Positions 55,901 to 64,000 of a stretch of 64,000 nucleotides of DNA are shown in pieces. The position numbers and the translations under genes were made by a program. The DNA comes from Paenibacillaceae bacterium (lineage in GTDB: Bacteria; Bacillota; Bacilli; Paenibacillales; Paenibacillaceae). Numbering within the stretch: the first letter of the stretch is position 1; each line of letters begins with the position of its first letter. The stretch lies in the NCBI GenBank assembly GCA_004134985.1, contig REGQ01000064.1, positions 310,001-374,000 of the forward strand. The letters are read 5' to 3'. The notes beneath the pieces were generated by a model, which worked only from the letters and a program-made list of their open reading frames with translations, did no database searches and had not been told where the DNA came from.

Positions 55901-57060
55901 TCCAAATCGCCAAAATCAAGCAAACCCTTGCTGCGCTTGGCACGCTCGTAACGGCTGCCAAAGTCGATAACCAGTTCCGCCAGCGCAGCCATCCGGGGAG
56001 CCAGCGCATTCATCTCAAATAAAAAGTCGGCAGTGGAGCGCTGAAACAACTCTTCCTTCAAGTCATTGATCATTTCCTTGGCCTGCTCGCGGAGCGCTTT
56101 TGTCTCGTCTTGCAACCCTTTGTCATAACCGTCTCCACGGAGCGCTTTCAGCTTGCCGAATGCCGCCCCGGCAAATGCGCTGCGCCATTCGCGCCAAGGC
56201 AAACGGCTCGTCGCATCAATCAAACCTTCCAGCATGCCAAGATCTTCGGTCAGTGTCTGTCCGTAGCTGTCAGGACCACCTGGCAAGCCGGTTTTGGCAA
56301 GCGCCTGCTGAAGCATCGTCTGGGCCCCGCCAAGCGTCAGCTGCACATCCGCAACCAGCATGCGAACCCACTGTGTCCCTTCAAGCGCCGCTTCATCGGG
56401 CGCAGTGAACGCAGCAGCCGTCTCCCGCAGCCAGTACTCCGGCCAGGGATGGCTGTTCGAGAAGTCATATAACCGTTGTACAAGCCGGTATAGCGGCTCA
56501 TCGCTGCGTTCTCCACCGAAATCATCGGCCAACTGAATAAAACTGCTCTCTTCCTCTCCCGCCTCCACCGCTGCTGCAGCCTCGGCATAGCGCTGCTCAA
56601 ACAGCGCATCCAGCACATCAAGCCGCATCAGTTCCGCTTCCGTTTCGTTCGCAATCCGAAATCCGGGATCAAGACCGATGAGCGGATAATAACGCCGAAT
56701 GACATCCAAACAGAAAGAATGGAGTGTCGTAATCGAAGCCCGGTTCATTAATGCCAGCTGTCTGCGCAAATGCTCGGAACCGGGATCGGCGTCAAGCGCC
56801 CGCTCCAACGCAATCCGAATTCGCTCTTTCATTTCCGAAGCGGCCGCTTTCGTAAACGTCGCCACGAGCAGCCTGTCCACATCGGTCTCGTTCGATATTT
56901 TGCGAATAATCCGTTCGACCAGCACAGCGGTTTTGCCTGAGCCCGCCGCGGCAGCAACGAGAATGTCCCGTCCGCCGCTGACGATCGCCTGCCATTGCTC
57001 ATCTGTCCAATTGCTGTCGCTTGGCTTTTTCGTCAACGCTTCAAATTCCGTCACCGCCAC
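52906..57060 (-). CDS. addA: Helicase-exonuclease AddAB, subunit AddA
   Basis: UvrD-type helicase plus nuclease for double-strand break repair. Seen: Q motif [14 protein letters not shown]; Walker A [35 protein letters not shown]; motif II [58 protein letters not shown]; and [16 protein letters not shown]. The C-terminal RecB-type nuclease has [23 protein letters not shown]. 1384 aa, longer than the 1232 of B. subtilis. A disordered Ala/Asp/Glu-rich stretch before the nuclease (about 1010-1200) may explain the extra length. The GTG at 57058-57060 (AAGGGGG upstream) overlaps addB by 20 bp. Confidence 0.96.
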   Translation of the reverse strand: [1384 protein letters not shown]

Positions 57061-60000
57061 TGTTCCCCCCTTCGTGATCAAGCCCATCCGTTTGTTGTTC
57101 GAACGTCTCACTTCCCGCGGCAGCATGCGTCAGCGCCTGCCAGACGTCATCCTTCCCGCTTTTGCCCAGCTTGATATAGTCATTGCCCTCAAACAACGGG
57201 TCAAATTGACACACAGGCTTGTAGGAACAAAAGGCGCAAGGCGTCTTGTTCCCCATTCGGTAAGGCGCAATCGACACTTCCCCTTGCACGATTCGCCTGC
57301 CGATCCGTCCAAGCGTGCCGCGCACAGAACGGCGCAGCACATCCCACTGCTGGTTGTCCGCTACCGAAGAGGTTCCGTAGAATGCCCCGTCTTTTTTTAA
57401 TGCCACAGGAAGCAGCTCCGAATGGCCTGTCTCCAGTTCATTATCCATCATCCTGACAACCTCATTGTCGGCAAGCAGCATGCCTCTCAGTTTAAAACGC
57501 TTGAGGATTTGACTGTTTGCTTCCTCGCTGTTCAAGCGATTGGCAGAGAGCAGCAGCGGATTATGGACGTGAAAATAAAGAACACCCGCAGGCAAAGCAG
57601 GACGGCCAAGCCAAATCGGCGCATGCGTTAGCAGCACGTCCAGATAGGTGAGCATCTGCAGCGACAAGCCGTGGGCGACCTCCTCCAGCCGAAGCGAGGT
57701 TGCCGAAGATTTATAATCCATCACCCGCAGCAGCACGCCTTCTTCCGTCTCTGCCGCATCTACCCTGTCGATCCGTCCGATAATTTCCATAGAGCGGCCT
57801 GCACCGATCGGCAAAGTCAGGGCAGGCAGACTTCCGCCGCTCCCGAAACCAATCTCCAGTCCAACCGGCTGAAACAGCGCCCGCCGCGAATGTTCCCCGA
57901 GAATAATCGCTGCCTGCGCGACAATCTGCGTTAACTTGCGCGCAATATATTGAAAACGGCTGCTGCTCAGCAAAATTTGCGACTGCAAGCGCGGCGCCAA
58001 TTCCGCAACCGTTGCAGCAGCCTGCGCCCTGATCTGCGCTTCCGAGGCGGCGCCCCATCGTTCGCCGAAACCGCCGGCAAGCTTGCTGAGCGCTGCATGA
58101 AACAACTGTCCGATATCCGGCGCTTGCAGCCGGTGCAGTCTGCGTTCCTTCAGCTTCAGGCCATGAATCGCAAAATGCTGGAACGGACAAGACACGAACC
58201 GTTCAATCCGCGAGACGCTCGCCTGAAGCTGATTACCATACAACATGAGCGCGGTATCCCCTGACAAACTCGGTTCCTCGTTGCTGTAATATAGGGAATC
58301 CACAAGAATTCTCAGTTTTTCCGACCACTGCGGATGAGCAGCAAACCAGTTGAATACTCCCCACCAGTGATCCGAAATTTCATTCCCTTCACGCCACTCC
58401 CGAAGCTTGGCCACCAAATAAGACAGTGTCCGTCTTGGATGCGCCACGAAGGAAAGCTGCTCGATTGCCGTCATCTCCGGATGGGGATCACCAGCAATCA
58501 ACTGCTCCGGCAACCCTGGAAACATCTGTTTCAGGTGGCGGATGACTTCTGATGGATGCATGCTTTTGCCTTCCTCATCAGCTTGCGGGTAACTGACCCA
58601 CAGATGCTTGCGCGGCGCAGTCAGCGCATTGTAGATCAGGAAGCGTTCATCGAGCAGCCGTCGGCGCACGCCAGGCGCCATATGCAAGCCGCCGCCCTCC
58701 AGACGCTCCCGCTCCTGTTCTGTCAGCACGCCATCCTCTTGCATGCGCATCGGCATAATGCCATCATTGGCTCCGAGCACGTAACAAACTTCAATCGTAC
58801 CCGAACGCGTACGGTCCATGCTGCCGACAAGCACCTGATCCAGCGATGGGGGGACAGCAGCCAGCTTTAAACTTTCCAGACCCGCCTCCATCATGCCAGC
58901 GAACAGCTCCATAGAAACCTGTTGATCTCCGGCCAGTTCAACCATCTGATCCAGCAGGTTCAACACGCCATCCCACAGCTGCCCATACTCGCGCGAGCGC
59001 TGTACTCTGCCAGCTGCCGCTTCACGCTGGCTCCACCGCTCCAGACGGTCAGCAGCATCGGTATGATCCAGCAAGCGGTAAAGCGCTTCGCACTTTGCCC
59101 GGATATCCGGCGCTTTCTTCAGCGCCAGACCTAACCGTCGCAACGGGGCTACAATCGCCTCCCGGCTTTCCATTATCCGTTCGAAATCACTGATCGATGA
59201 CCTGCCCGGCTCACCGGGAATGTCATCCAGTGTATCGTGAATCAGCGGTTTCCAGCGTTTGGTGTCGAGCCAGCGGCGCCCATCGATCCCTGCGGCCAGC
59301 ACATAGTTCTCCAGCTTGTCCAGCGCTTCCCGGCCAATGCTCCCGTCCAAGGGCAGCAGCATTTCACTTTTGATGCAGCGAAACACCGCTTCATAGTTCC
59401 AGCCATGCACCACCGTTTCCAAAGCAGAACGAATAAACTCGATTAACGGATGATTTAACACTTTATTTTTTTGATCGAGAAAAAAAGGAATTTCATAGTC
59501 GCTGAACACAGCTTCCACATAATCGTTATAGTCGACGCTATTGCGCACCATCACTGCAAAATCGCGCCATCTCATCCCGTCCTGCGCACGGCTGATCATA
59601 TCGCGGGCGACAGCTTCCACTTCCGCCCTCCGGTTGGCCGCCGCATGCAGCGAGATGCCGCAGCGGGCGTCAGTCGTATCGTAAACCCGCTCCGCCTTGT
59701 TGGTCATCGGCTGCCTGCTGCTCATATGCCGTTCCAAATGGGCAAGCATCGGGTTCCCCTGGAAACGCGGCAGCGGTTCCTGACTCAGCAGCACTGGCGC
59801 AGCCAGAGCGATCTCATTTTGCTCTGCCAATGCGCGCAGCCGTATGTAGGTTTCGGCAGCAGGATGAAATAAATCCAGCTCATGAGGACGTTCCCCTTCT
59901 TCATAAGGGCGGTCCAAACATAACGTAATGGTCATATTGTCAGCATGGCGCATGAGTTGCTCCAAAGCCTGAAACTCATTAGGGGTAAACCCGTAAAAGC

Positions 60001-60643
60001 CGTCCACCCAAATTTCCGCATTCCGTAAAATCGGCGCCTCCTGGCACCCCTTTACCATCCACTGCAAGTAATCTTCGGCATCTAGATAACGTCCTGCCAG
60101 TTCCTGTTCGATTTCGCGGTAGATCAGCCTTAGATCATGAAGTTTCCGCTCAAGCAGCGTGCCGCCGCTTACGTCGGTTGCATTGCCGGACTTTCGGTCT
60201 GCATGTATGGCTATGTATTCGGACAAGATCGTCTCGTTGATGCCGTAACGTTTCCATTCGGTGAGCAAGTCTCCTACCCGTTCCACAAACCCGTGCTGAT
60301 CGGCTGCGGTCTGAAAAAGCTGAAACTCGCTTTCGAAGCGGCGCAGAATTTTATATATAAGCATGTTGCGTCCATTATCATTGATCGGAATGAGCGACGT
60401 ACCGCCCGTCTCCTGCATAATCCGAAAGGACAACCGCCGAAAACTCAGCGCTTGCGCACGAATGGTCCCAGATAAATCGGGTGTACGGGCAAGCTCATAT
60501 TCCGTCTGAAAAGTTGCTTGCTCCGGAACAAGCATAATAAGCGGAGGGCCGTCCGGATTTTCTCGCAGCCGATCCCTAATTTCATCAAGGCATGTCCTTG
60601 TCTTGCCCGAGCCGGACCGCCCGATCACGAAACGCAAACCCAT
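57041..60643 (-). CDS. addB: Helicase-exonuclease AddAB, subunit AddB
   Basis: Second subunit of AddAB, with a helicase-like core and a RecB nuclease domain. Seen: start RFVIGRSGSGKTRTCLDEI; YVLGANDGIMPMRM; first cluster cysteine in FVSCPFQHFAIHGLKLKER; nuclease residues EIIGRIDRVDA and VMDYKSS; and the Fe-S cluster cysteines in KTPCAFCSYKPVCQFDP. 1200 aa, about 30 more than usual. The ribosome binding site GGAAGGGG precedes the ATG. A promoter with a palindrome lies at 60684-60713. Confidence 0.96.
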   Translation of the reverse strand: MGLRFVIGRSGSGKTRTCLDEIRDRLRENPDGPPLIMLVPEQATFQTEYELARTPDLSGTIRAQALSFRRLSFRIMQETGGTSLIPINDNGRNMLIYKILRRFESEFQLFQTAADQHGFVERVGDLLTEWKRYGINETILSEYIAIHADRKSGNATDVSGGTLLERKLHDLRLIYREIEQELAGRYLDAEDYLQWMVKGCQEAPILRNAEIWVDGFYGFTPNEFQALEQLMRHADNMTITLCLDRPYEEGERPHELDLFHPAAETYIRLRALAEQNEIALAAPVLLSQEPLPRFQGNPMLAHLERHMSSRQPMTNKAERVYDTTDARCGISLHAAANRRAEVEAVARDMISRAQDGMRWRDFAVMVRNSVDYNDYVEAVFSDYEIPFFLDQKNKVLNHPLIEFIRSALETVVHGWNYEAVFRCIKSEMLLPLDGSIGREALDKLENYVLAAGIDGRRWLDTKRWKPLIHDTLDDIPGEPGRSSISDFERIMESREAIVAPLRRLGLALKKAPDIRAKCEALYRLLDHTDAADRLERWSQREAAAGRVQRSREYGQLWDGVLNLLDQMVELAGDQQVSMELFAGMMEAGLESLKLAAVPPSLDQVLVGSMDRTRSGTIEVCYVLGANDGIMPMRMQEDGVLTEQERERLEGGGLHMAPGVRRRLLDERFLIYNALTAPRKHLWVSYPQADEEGKSMHPSEVIRHLKQMFPGLPEQLIAGDPHPEMTAIEQLSFVAHPRRTLSYLVAKLREWREGNEISDHWWGVFNWFAAHPQWSEKLRILVDSLYYSNEEPSLSGDTALMLYGNQLQASVSRIERFVSCPFQHFAIHGLKLKERRLHRLQAPDIGQLFHAALSKLAGGFGERWGAASEAQIRAQAAATVAELAPRLQSQILLSSSRFQYIARKLTQIVAQAAIILGEHSRRALFQPVGLEIGFGSGGSLPALTLPIGAGRSMEIIGRIDRVDAAETEEGVLLRVMDYKSSATSLRLEEVAHGLSLQMLTYLDVLLTHAPIWLGRPALPAGVLYFHVHNPLLLSANRLNSEEANSQILKRFKLRGMLLADNEVVRMMDNELETGHSELLPVALKKDGAFYGTSSVADNQQWDVLRRSVRGTLGRIGRRIVQGEVSIAPYRMGNKTPCAFCSYKPVCQFDPLFEGNDYIKLGKSGKDDVWQALTHAAAGSETFEQQTDGLDHEGGNSGGDGI

Positions 60644-60683
60644 AGACCAATCCCCTTCCCTGCAATGCTGATTCTATCATTCT

Positions 60684-60713
60684 ATCATACCGTCCGTATG
60701 ATTTCACTTCCAA
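60684..60713 (-). promoter_or_regulatory. Candidate addB promoter with palindromic -10
   Basis: On the minus strand TTGGAA (60708-60713), 18 bp, TATGAT (60684-60689). The -10 is part of a perfect inverted repeat, ATCATAC-5 bp-GTATGAT (60684-60702). Confidence 0.5.
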
Positions 60714-61045
60714 AATCAAACATACGTTCCTGATTTGCATAGATTGTACCAAGTGTTCGTTGGGGGAAGAAAATACATCATTGTTGGGTCAATAGCGAGT
60801 TGGGGACGAGCGTTCAGCGTAGGGGATGAGTTAGCAGGCTCTTGATGAGATCCAGAGCGTCCTTGAGCATGTCTAGAGAGTAGGTGCAGCAGGGGGATGA
60901 GAGAATAGGTAGGGTGGAAGGATTTGGTTCTGTTTTTGATGAGTGAAGTGTCCTGAGTAGCGGACATTTGGAGGCAGGGTCCTCCCTTAAGTGGACAACT
61001 GCCTTGTTGTTGAGGTTTATTGGATGAGTACAACAATTAATCAAT
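60714..61045. other. Gene-free spacer between addB and the CRISPR array
   Basis: No credible gene. It contains short inverted pieces (GTCC-GAGTAGC-GGAC near 60947-60965) and G/A-rich stretches. Frames present have no ribosome binding site or recognisable product. Confidence 0.6.
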
Positions 61046-61932
61046 ATTTCAATCCACGCATCCGCGAGGGATGCGACCAGGATTTGAGTGAGTATCGTGC
61101 TTATAAAACGATTTCAATCCACGCATCCGCGAGGGATGCGACGCCAAGTTAACCACATCTTTAGCATCTGATGTTATTTCAATCCACGCATCCGCGAGGG
61201 ATGCGACGAATGGGGTAGGTGAGGCGTCGCCCGAGTTAATGATTTCAATCCACGCATCCGCGAGGGATGCGACAGTTCTTTTCTAATTCATCCAGTACGT
61301 ACACAGGATTTCAATCCACGCATCCGCGAGGGATGCGACATCGGCACGACGCGGTTTATGACGGTATGAGGGAGATTTCAATCCACGCATCCGCGAGGGA
61401 TGCGACACTCTATTTAATGGTACAATATTTATATACTAATATTTCAATCCACGCATCCGCGAGGGATGCGACGCCTGTTGCGCGGCGTAAAGTCTCGACA
61501 CAACAAATTTCAATCCACGCATCCGCGAGGGATGCGACATCCACATCCACAGTACGACGTTCCGTGTCTTTATTTCAATCCACGCATCCGCGAGGGATGC
61601 GACGCGTCACAATAACGATGTCACTCAACAGTACCCCATTTCAATCCACGCATCCGCGAGGGATGCGACTGCAGAAGCAAAGGAGCGCATACCACACAAT
61701 CTTATTTCAATCCACGCATCCGCGAGGGATGCGACAGGTTTGCTTTAACGTGATTTTCAAGCGAAGTTTATTTCAATCCACGCATCCGCGAGGGATGCGA
61801 CCATGCGTTTCTACTTCCCGATCCCAGAGAGCTGATTTCAATCCACGCATCCGCGAGGGATGCGACTCCCCTTTGGGAGGTTTGTAGCCCGCAATGTAAC
61901 ATTTCAATCCACGCATCCGCGAGGGATGCGAC
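61046..61932 (-). CRISPR. CRISPR array, type I-C repeat, 14 repeats and 13 spacers
   Basis: Fourteen copies, apparently identical, of a 32-bp repeat that starts ATTTCAATCCACGC and ends GGGATGCGAC. On the minus strand this is GTCGCATCCC...GTGGATTGAAAT, the subtype I-C form, with a short palindrome GCATCC/GGATGC. Repeats start at 61046, 61111, 61176, 61242, 61308, 61375, 61441, 61507, 61572, 61638, 61704, 61770, 61835 and 61901. Spacers are 33-35 bp and all different. Transcription should run right to left from the leader at 61933. No degenerate end repeat is seen on either side. No cas gene lies in this window. Confidence 0.97.
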
Positions 61933-62124
61933 AGCGATTTTTTCTAGAAAAAGGAATAAAAATGTTTGTTTTCATCTCAAAACTCGCTTTTTTTCCAAAA
62001 AAATGGTGAAAACTAGTTTGTTTAAACTTCTATTAATTTAACTTTTACCATTAAAAGGTGTTTTATTGGTGCGAATCCCCCAGGGATTTCATGTGCACTA
62101 CACATTCGCACCCGTGATTCGCAC
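61933..62124 (-). promoter_or_regulatory. CRISPR leader, I-C type
   Basis: AT-rich DNA beside the GTCGC end of the last repeat (61933-62067), then a GC-richer element. In that element GGTGCGAAT (62068-62076) and ATTCGCACC (62104-62112) form a perfect inverted repeat around CCCCCAGGGATTTCATGTGC, and a further ATTCGCAC lies at 62117-62124. I recall similar elements next to I-C arrays, just after cas2; not checked. Confidence 0.7.
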
Positions 62125-62937
62125 TTCAAATATAAATCCAAAATTTGTATACGTCAACCGTTGTCTGAAACATTACTCCTAACAGTTGGGAAGAATTATT
62201 GTATTTTGTTTTGGATAAATTCCCGACATATGAGACAATTCTCGTTCGAACGGTTGATGTGCTGACTGCGGTCATTTTGATGAGCTTGGGAGTCTGAAAA
62301 TAATGTGTTTGTGCAGGATTTGAGATGCAAATTGGAGTTTGTGAGCTGAATTGCTGCGATTATGCAGGATTTTGTAGTCGTAAAGCTGAAATGTTGGCCA
62401 AGTTGAGGGAGAATCCTGCACATTTGCAGCAATTCTTGCAAAAGTGGGCCAAAGCGCCCCCAAATCCTGCATATTTGCAGTATTTGAAGGGAGCGCGGCC
62501 ATTGATTGCGCCAGGGCTCCGCTAACACAATGGCTGTGGCTGCGCTAGCACAATGGCTGTGCCAGTGCCCAGCGCACAAGGCAGTGGAATTTCTGCACAT
62601 TGTACAACAATTGTTAAGTGAAATGACTTCCTACAGGTAAAATCTCAGTACAACAATTTTACTTTTGTCGCGGCCATTTTTGCAATTGTTGTAAGAAATA
62701 TAACAACAACTGTTCCCTTCCTTGCGAATCCACTCGTCCCGCTGAATTGGGGAACGAAACCACTAGCTGCTGCTTTGTCTCATCGATTACTTTTTTCATA
62801 CGATTTTAATCGATGACTCTCTCAATTTTAGCTGTAAACAGCAACAGCAAAAATGCTGCCCACGCCCTTTCCACTGAAAGTGCTTGAACAGCATTTTGTA
62901 ATTGTGCACATGAACCAGTTGCAGCTAATAGGCCCTT
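62125..62937. repeat. Gene-free region with degenerate GCAGGATT repeats
   Basis: No convincing gene. Direct and inverted copies of TGCAGGATTTG / AATCCTGCATATTTGCAG occur around 62314, 62364, 62412 and 62465. A tandem ACAATGGCTGTG pair lies near 62528-62562, and TACAACAATT pieces lie near 62600-62710. The frame at 62196-62600 (minus) only translates these repeats. Confidence 0.6.
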
Positions 62938-64000
62938 CTAAATGCGCGACTTGCTTCGCACTTCGAAGATGGCGAATTTTAAATAATTCCCTTCCGGGAT
63001 GCCAAGCAGCTGGGGATGATCTTTGCCAGCCGCCCGCCATTCAATCGTTCGCAGCACTTTGCCTGCATCTTCAGCTGCCGACTGCACAGCTGCGAGGAAC
63101 AACTCAGGCTTCATATGGTAGGAGCAGCTCGCCGTCACAAGATAACCGCCTTCATTAACCAATTTCAAGGCCTGCAGGTTTATATCCTTATAGCCGCGGC
63201 TAGCGCCTGTGACCGCGCCTTTTGTTTTGGCGAATGCAGGCGGATCGAGGATAACAACGTCCCATGTCCTGCCCGCGCCGCCAATCGGCTTGGAGGTATC
63301 TGTCTTGCTGTCAGGCGCACTGCGCTGCTTGCGCTCTTCCTGCCCCTTCACTTGGCTTCGCAAATATTCAAAGGCATCGTCAACGACGAATTCAACACGG
63401 TCCTCAAACCCGTTATGCGCCACATTGCGCCGCGCTGTCTCAATCGCATGCTCGGAAACATCAAGACAGGTGACTTTCTTCGCCCCGTACTTGCAGGCGT
63501 GCAAGGTAAAGCTCCCCGTATGCGCAAAGCACTCCAGCACGGTTGCCCCATCCCAGTAAGGGAAAGTGACGACTTTGCCATTGGCATTGACCGGGAGAAG
63601 CTGGGCGGCTTCCCTGTCGGCAGTTTTTAGCGCAGTGCTGTTCTCACCGTCGGGATCTGGAAGTGCAGCGAGCTGGATGCCGCTGCGGCTTCCCCACCCT
63701 TGCATAAGCGGTTCGATCGAGGCACGGTTTTCACGCTGGTCGAAGAAATAGCCCGTTTTCTGTCCTTCCACAATGTCCACTTCCAGCTTGAGGCCATTTT
63801 CAATAATTTCAAGATGACGCGGGCACTCGCCATAGAGCACACCCTGCCGCTCTTCCAACCCTTCCAACGCTCTGACGCCCACGTCGCTGCGCTCGTAGAT
63901 GCCTTGCGGCGTGAACACCTCGATAAGCGCTTCGACGATGGCCTCCTTGCGCATATCCATTCCAAGGGTCAGAAGCTGGATCACCAGCACGCTGCCGAAT
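62938..64000 (-). CDS. Class I SAM-dependent rRNA methyltransferase, RlmI-like, partial
   Basis: 23S rRNA cytosine-5 methyltransferase family (RlmI/YwbD). Seen: ERSDVGVRALEGLEERQGVLYG; EVDIVEGQKTGYFFDQRENR; the SAM site VLECFAHTGSFTLHACKYGAKKVTCLDVSEHAI; motif IV DVVILDPPAFAKTKG; and TASCSYHMKPELFLAAV. The frame stays open to the window end (FGSVLVIQLLTLG at the edge). The N-terminal PUA domain, about 70-80 residues, is outside; the internal ATGs are not the start. The C-terminus is complete. Confidence 0.93.
   Translation of the reverse strand, partial: FGSVLVIQLLTLGMDMRKEAIVEALIEVFTPQGIYERSDVGVRALEGLEERQGVLYGECPRHLEIIENGLKLEVDIVEGQKTGYFFDQRENRASIEPLMQGWGSRSGIQLAALPDPDGENSTALKTADREAAQLLPVNANGKVVTFPYWDGATVLECFAHTGSFTLHACKYGAKKVTCLDVSEHAIETARRNVAHNGFEDRVEFVVDDAFEYLRSQVKGQEERKQRSAPDSKTDTSKPIGGAGRTWDVVILDPPAFAKTKGAVTGASRGYKDINLQALKLVNEGGYLVTASCSYHMKPELFLAAVQSAAEDAGKVLRTIEWRAAGKDHPQLLGIPEGNYLKFAIFEVRSKSRI

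Noticed and set aside
61267-61887. Plus-strand frame of 206 codons across the CRISPR array
   Set aside because: The repeated FQSTHPRGMR and ISIHASARDAT segments are translated CRISPR repeats, a known annotation artefact.
62196-62600. Minus-strand frame of 134 codons
   Set aside because: Made of the degenerate intergenic repeats; no ribosome binding site or fold pattern.

Overview
The window reads as chromosomal DNA of an endospore-forming, low-to-moderate GC Bacillota bacterium, most likely of the family Paenibacillaceae. The basis is gene content and order: the sigA/dnaG macro-operon, the sporulation genes yqfC, yqfD, rsfA and a YlaJ-type lipoprotein, AddAB and SbcCD of Bacillus type, and an RNase P RNA that looks class A rather than the class B usual in Bacillus. 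Nearly all genes lie on the minus strand and read right to left. The genus is an inference; no 16S rRNA is present.

Layout. 1-2.6 kb: 5' part of panE (cut by the window edge), a tandem array of hairpin repeats in front of it, a repeat-rich spacer, rsfA and a small DUF2626 gene. 2.8-8.6 kb: MidA-like methyltransferase, a secreted coiled-coil protein, an orphan solute-binding protein, PIN-PhoH ATPase and a YlaJ lipoprotein. 8.6-13.2 kb: the yla neighbourhood (YlaL-like, LCP protein, YlaH-like, TypA). 13.3-19.4 kb: two divergent TerC paralogues, thiI with its cysteine desulfurase, a lytic transglycosylase and small conserved genes. 19.6-22.2 kb: membrane-anchored subtilisin-like protease and rnpB.

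22.3-45.5 kb is one long housekeeping neighbourhood: rpsU, yqeY, nfeD, floA, yqfC, yqfD, phoH, an HD phosphohydrolase, ybeY, dgkA, cdd, era, yqzL, recO, T-box-controlled glyQ-glyS, the PPDK/PEPS regulator yqfL, yqxD, dnaG, sigA, a membrane protein, trmK and nif3. It joins translation, replication start, housekeeping transcription, membrane-domain organisation and sporulation. The order matches B. subtilis closely, but ccpN is missing between glyS and yqfL, and an unknown proline-rich membrane protein sits between floA and yqfC.

45.6-47.3 kb is an ECF sigma/anti-sigma/membrane-protein module with a likely autoregulated promoter. 47.5-60.6 kb is a DNA-repair block (addB, addA, sbcD, sbcC, plus one unknown membrane-anchored protein). 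61.05-61.93 kb is a CRISPR array of 14 identical 32-bp type I-C repeats with a leader on its right side but no cas genes in the window. The right end is repeat-rich non-coding DNA and an RlmI-like rRNA methyltransferase cut by the window edge.

I found no clearly new multi-gene system. The best second-look items are the orphan I-C array, the hairpin repeat array before panE, the class A RNase P RNA, the protease with a sensor-like extracellular domain, the ECF module with a CTG start, and the odd start of yqxD.
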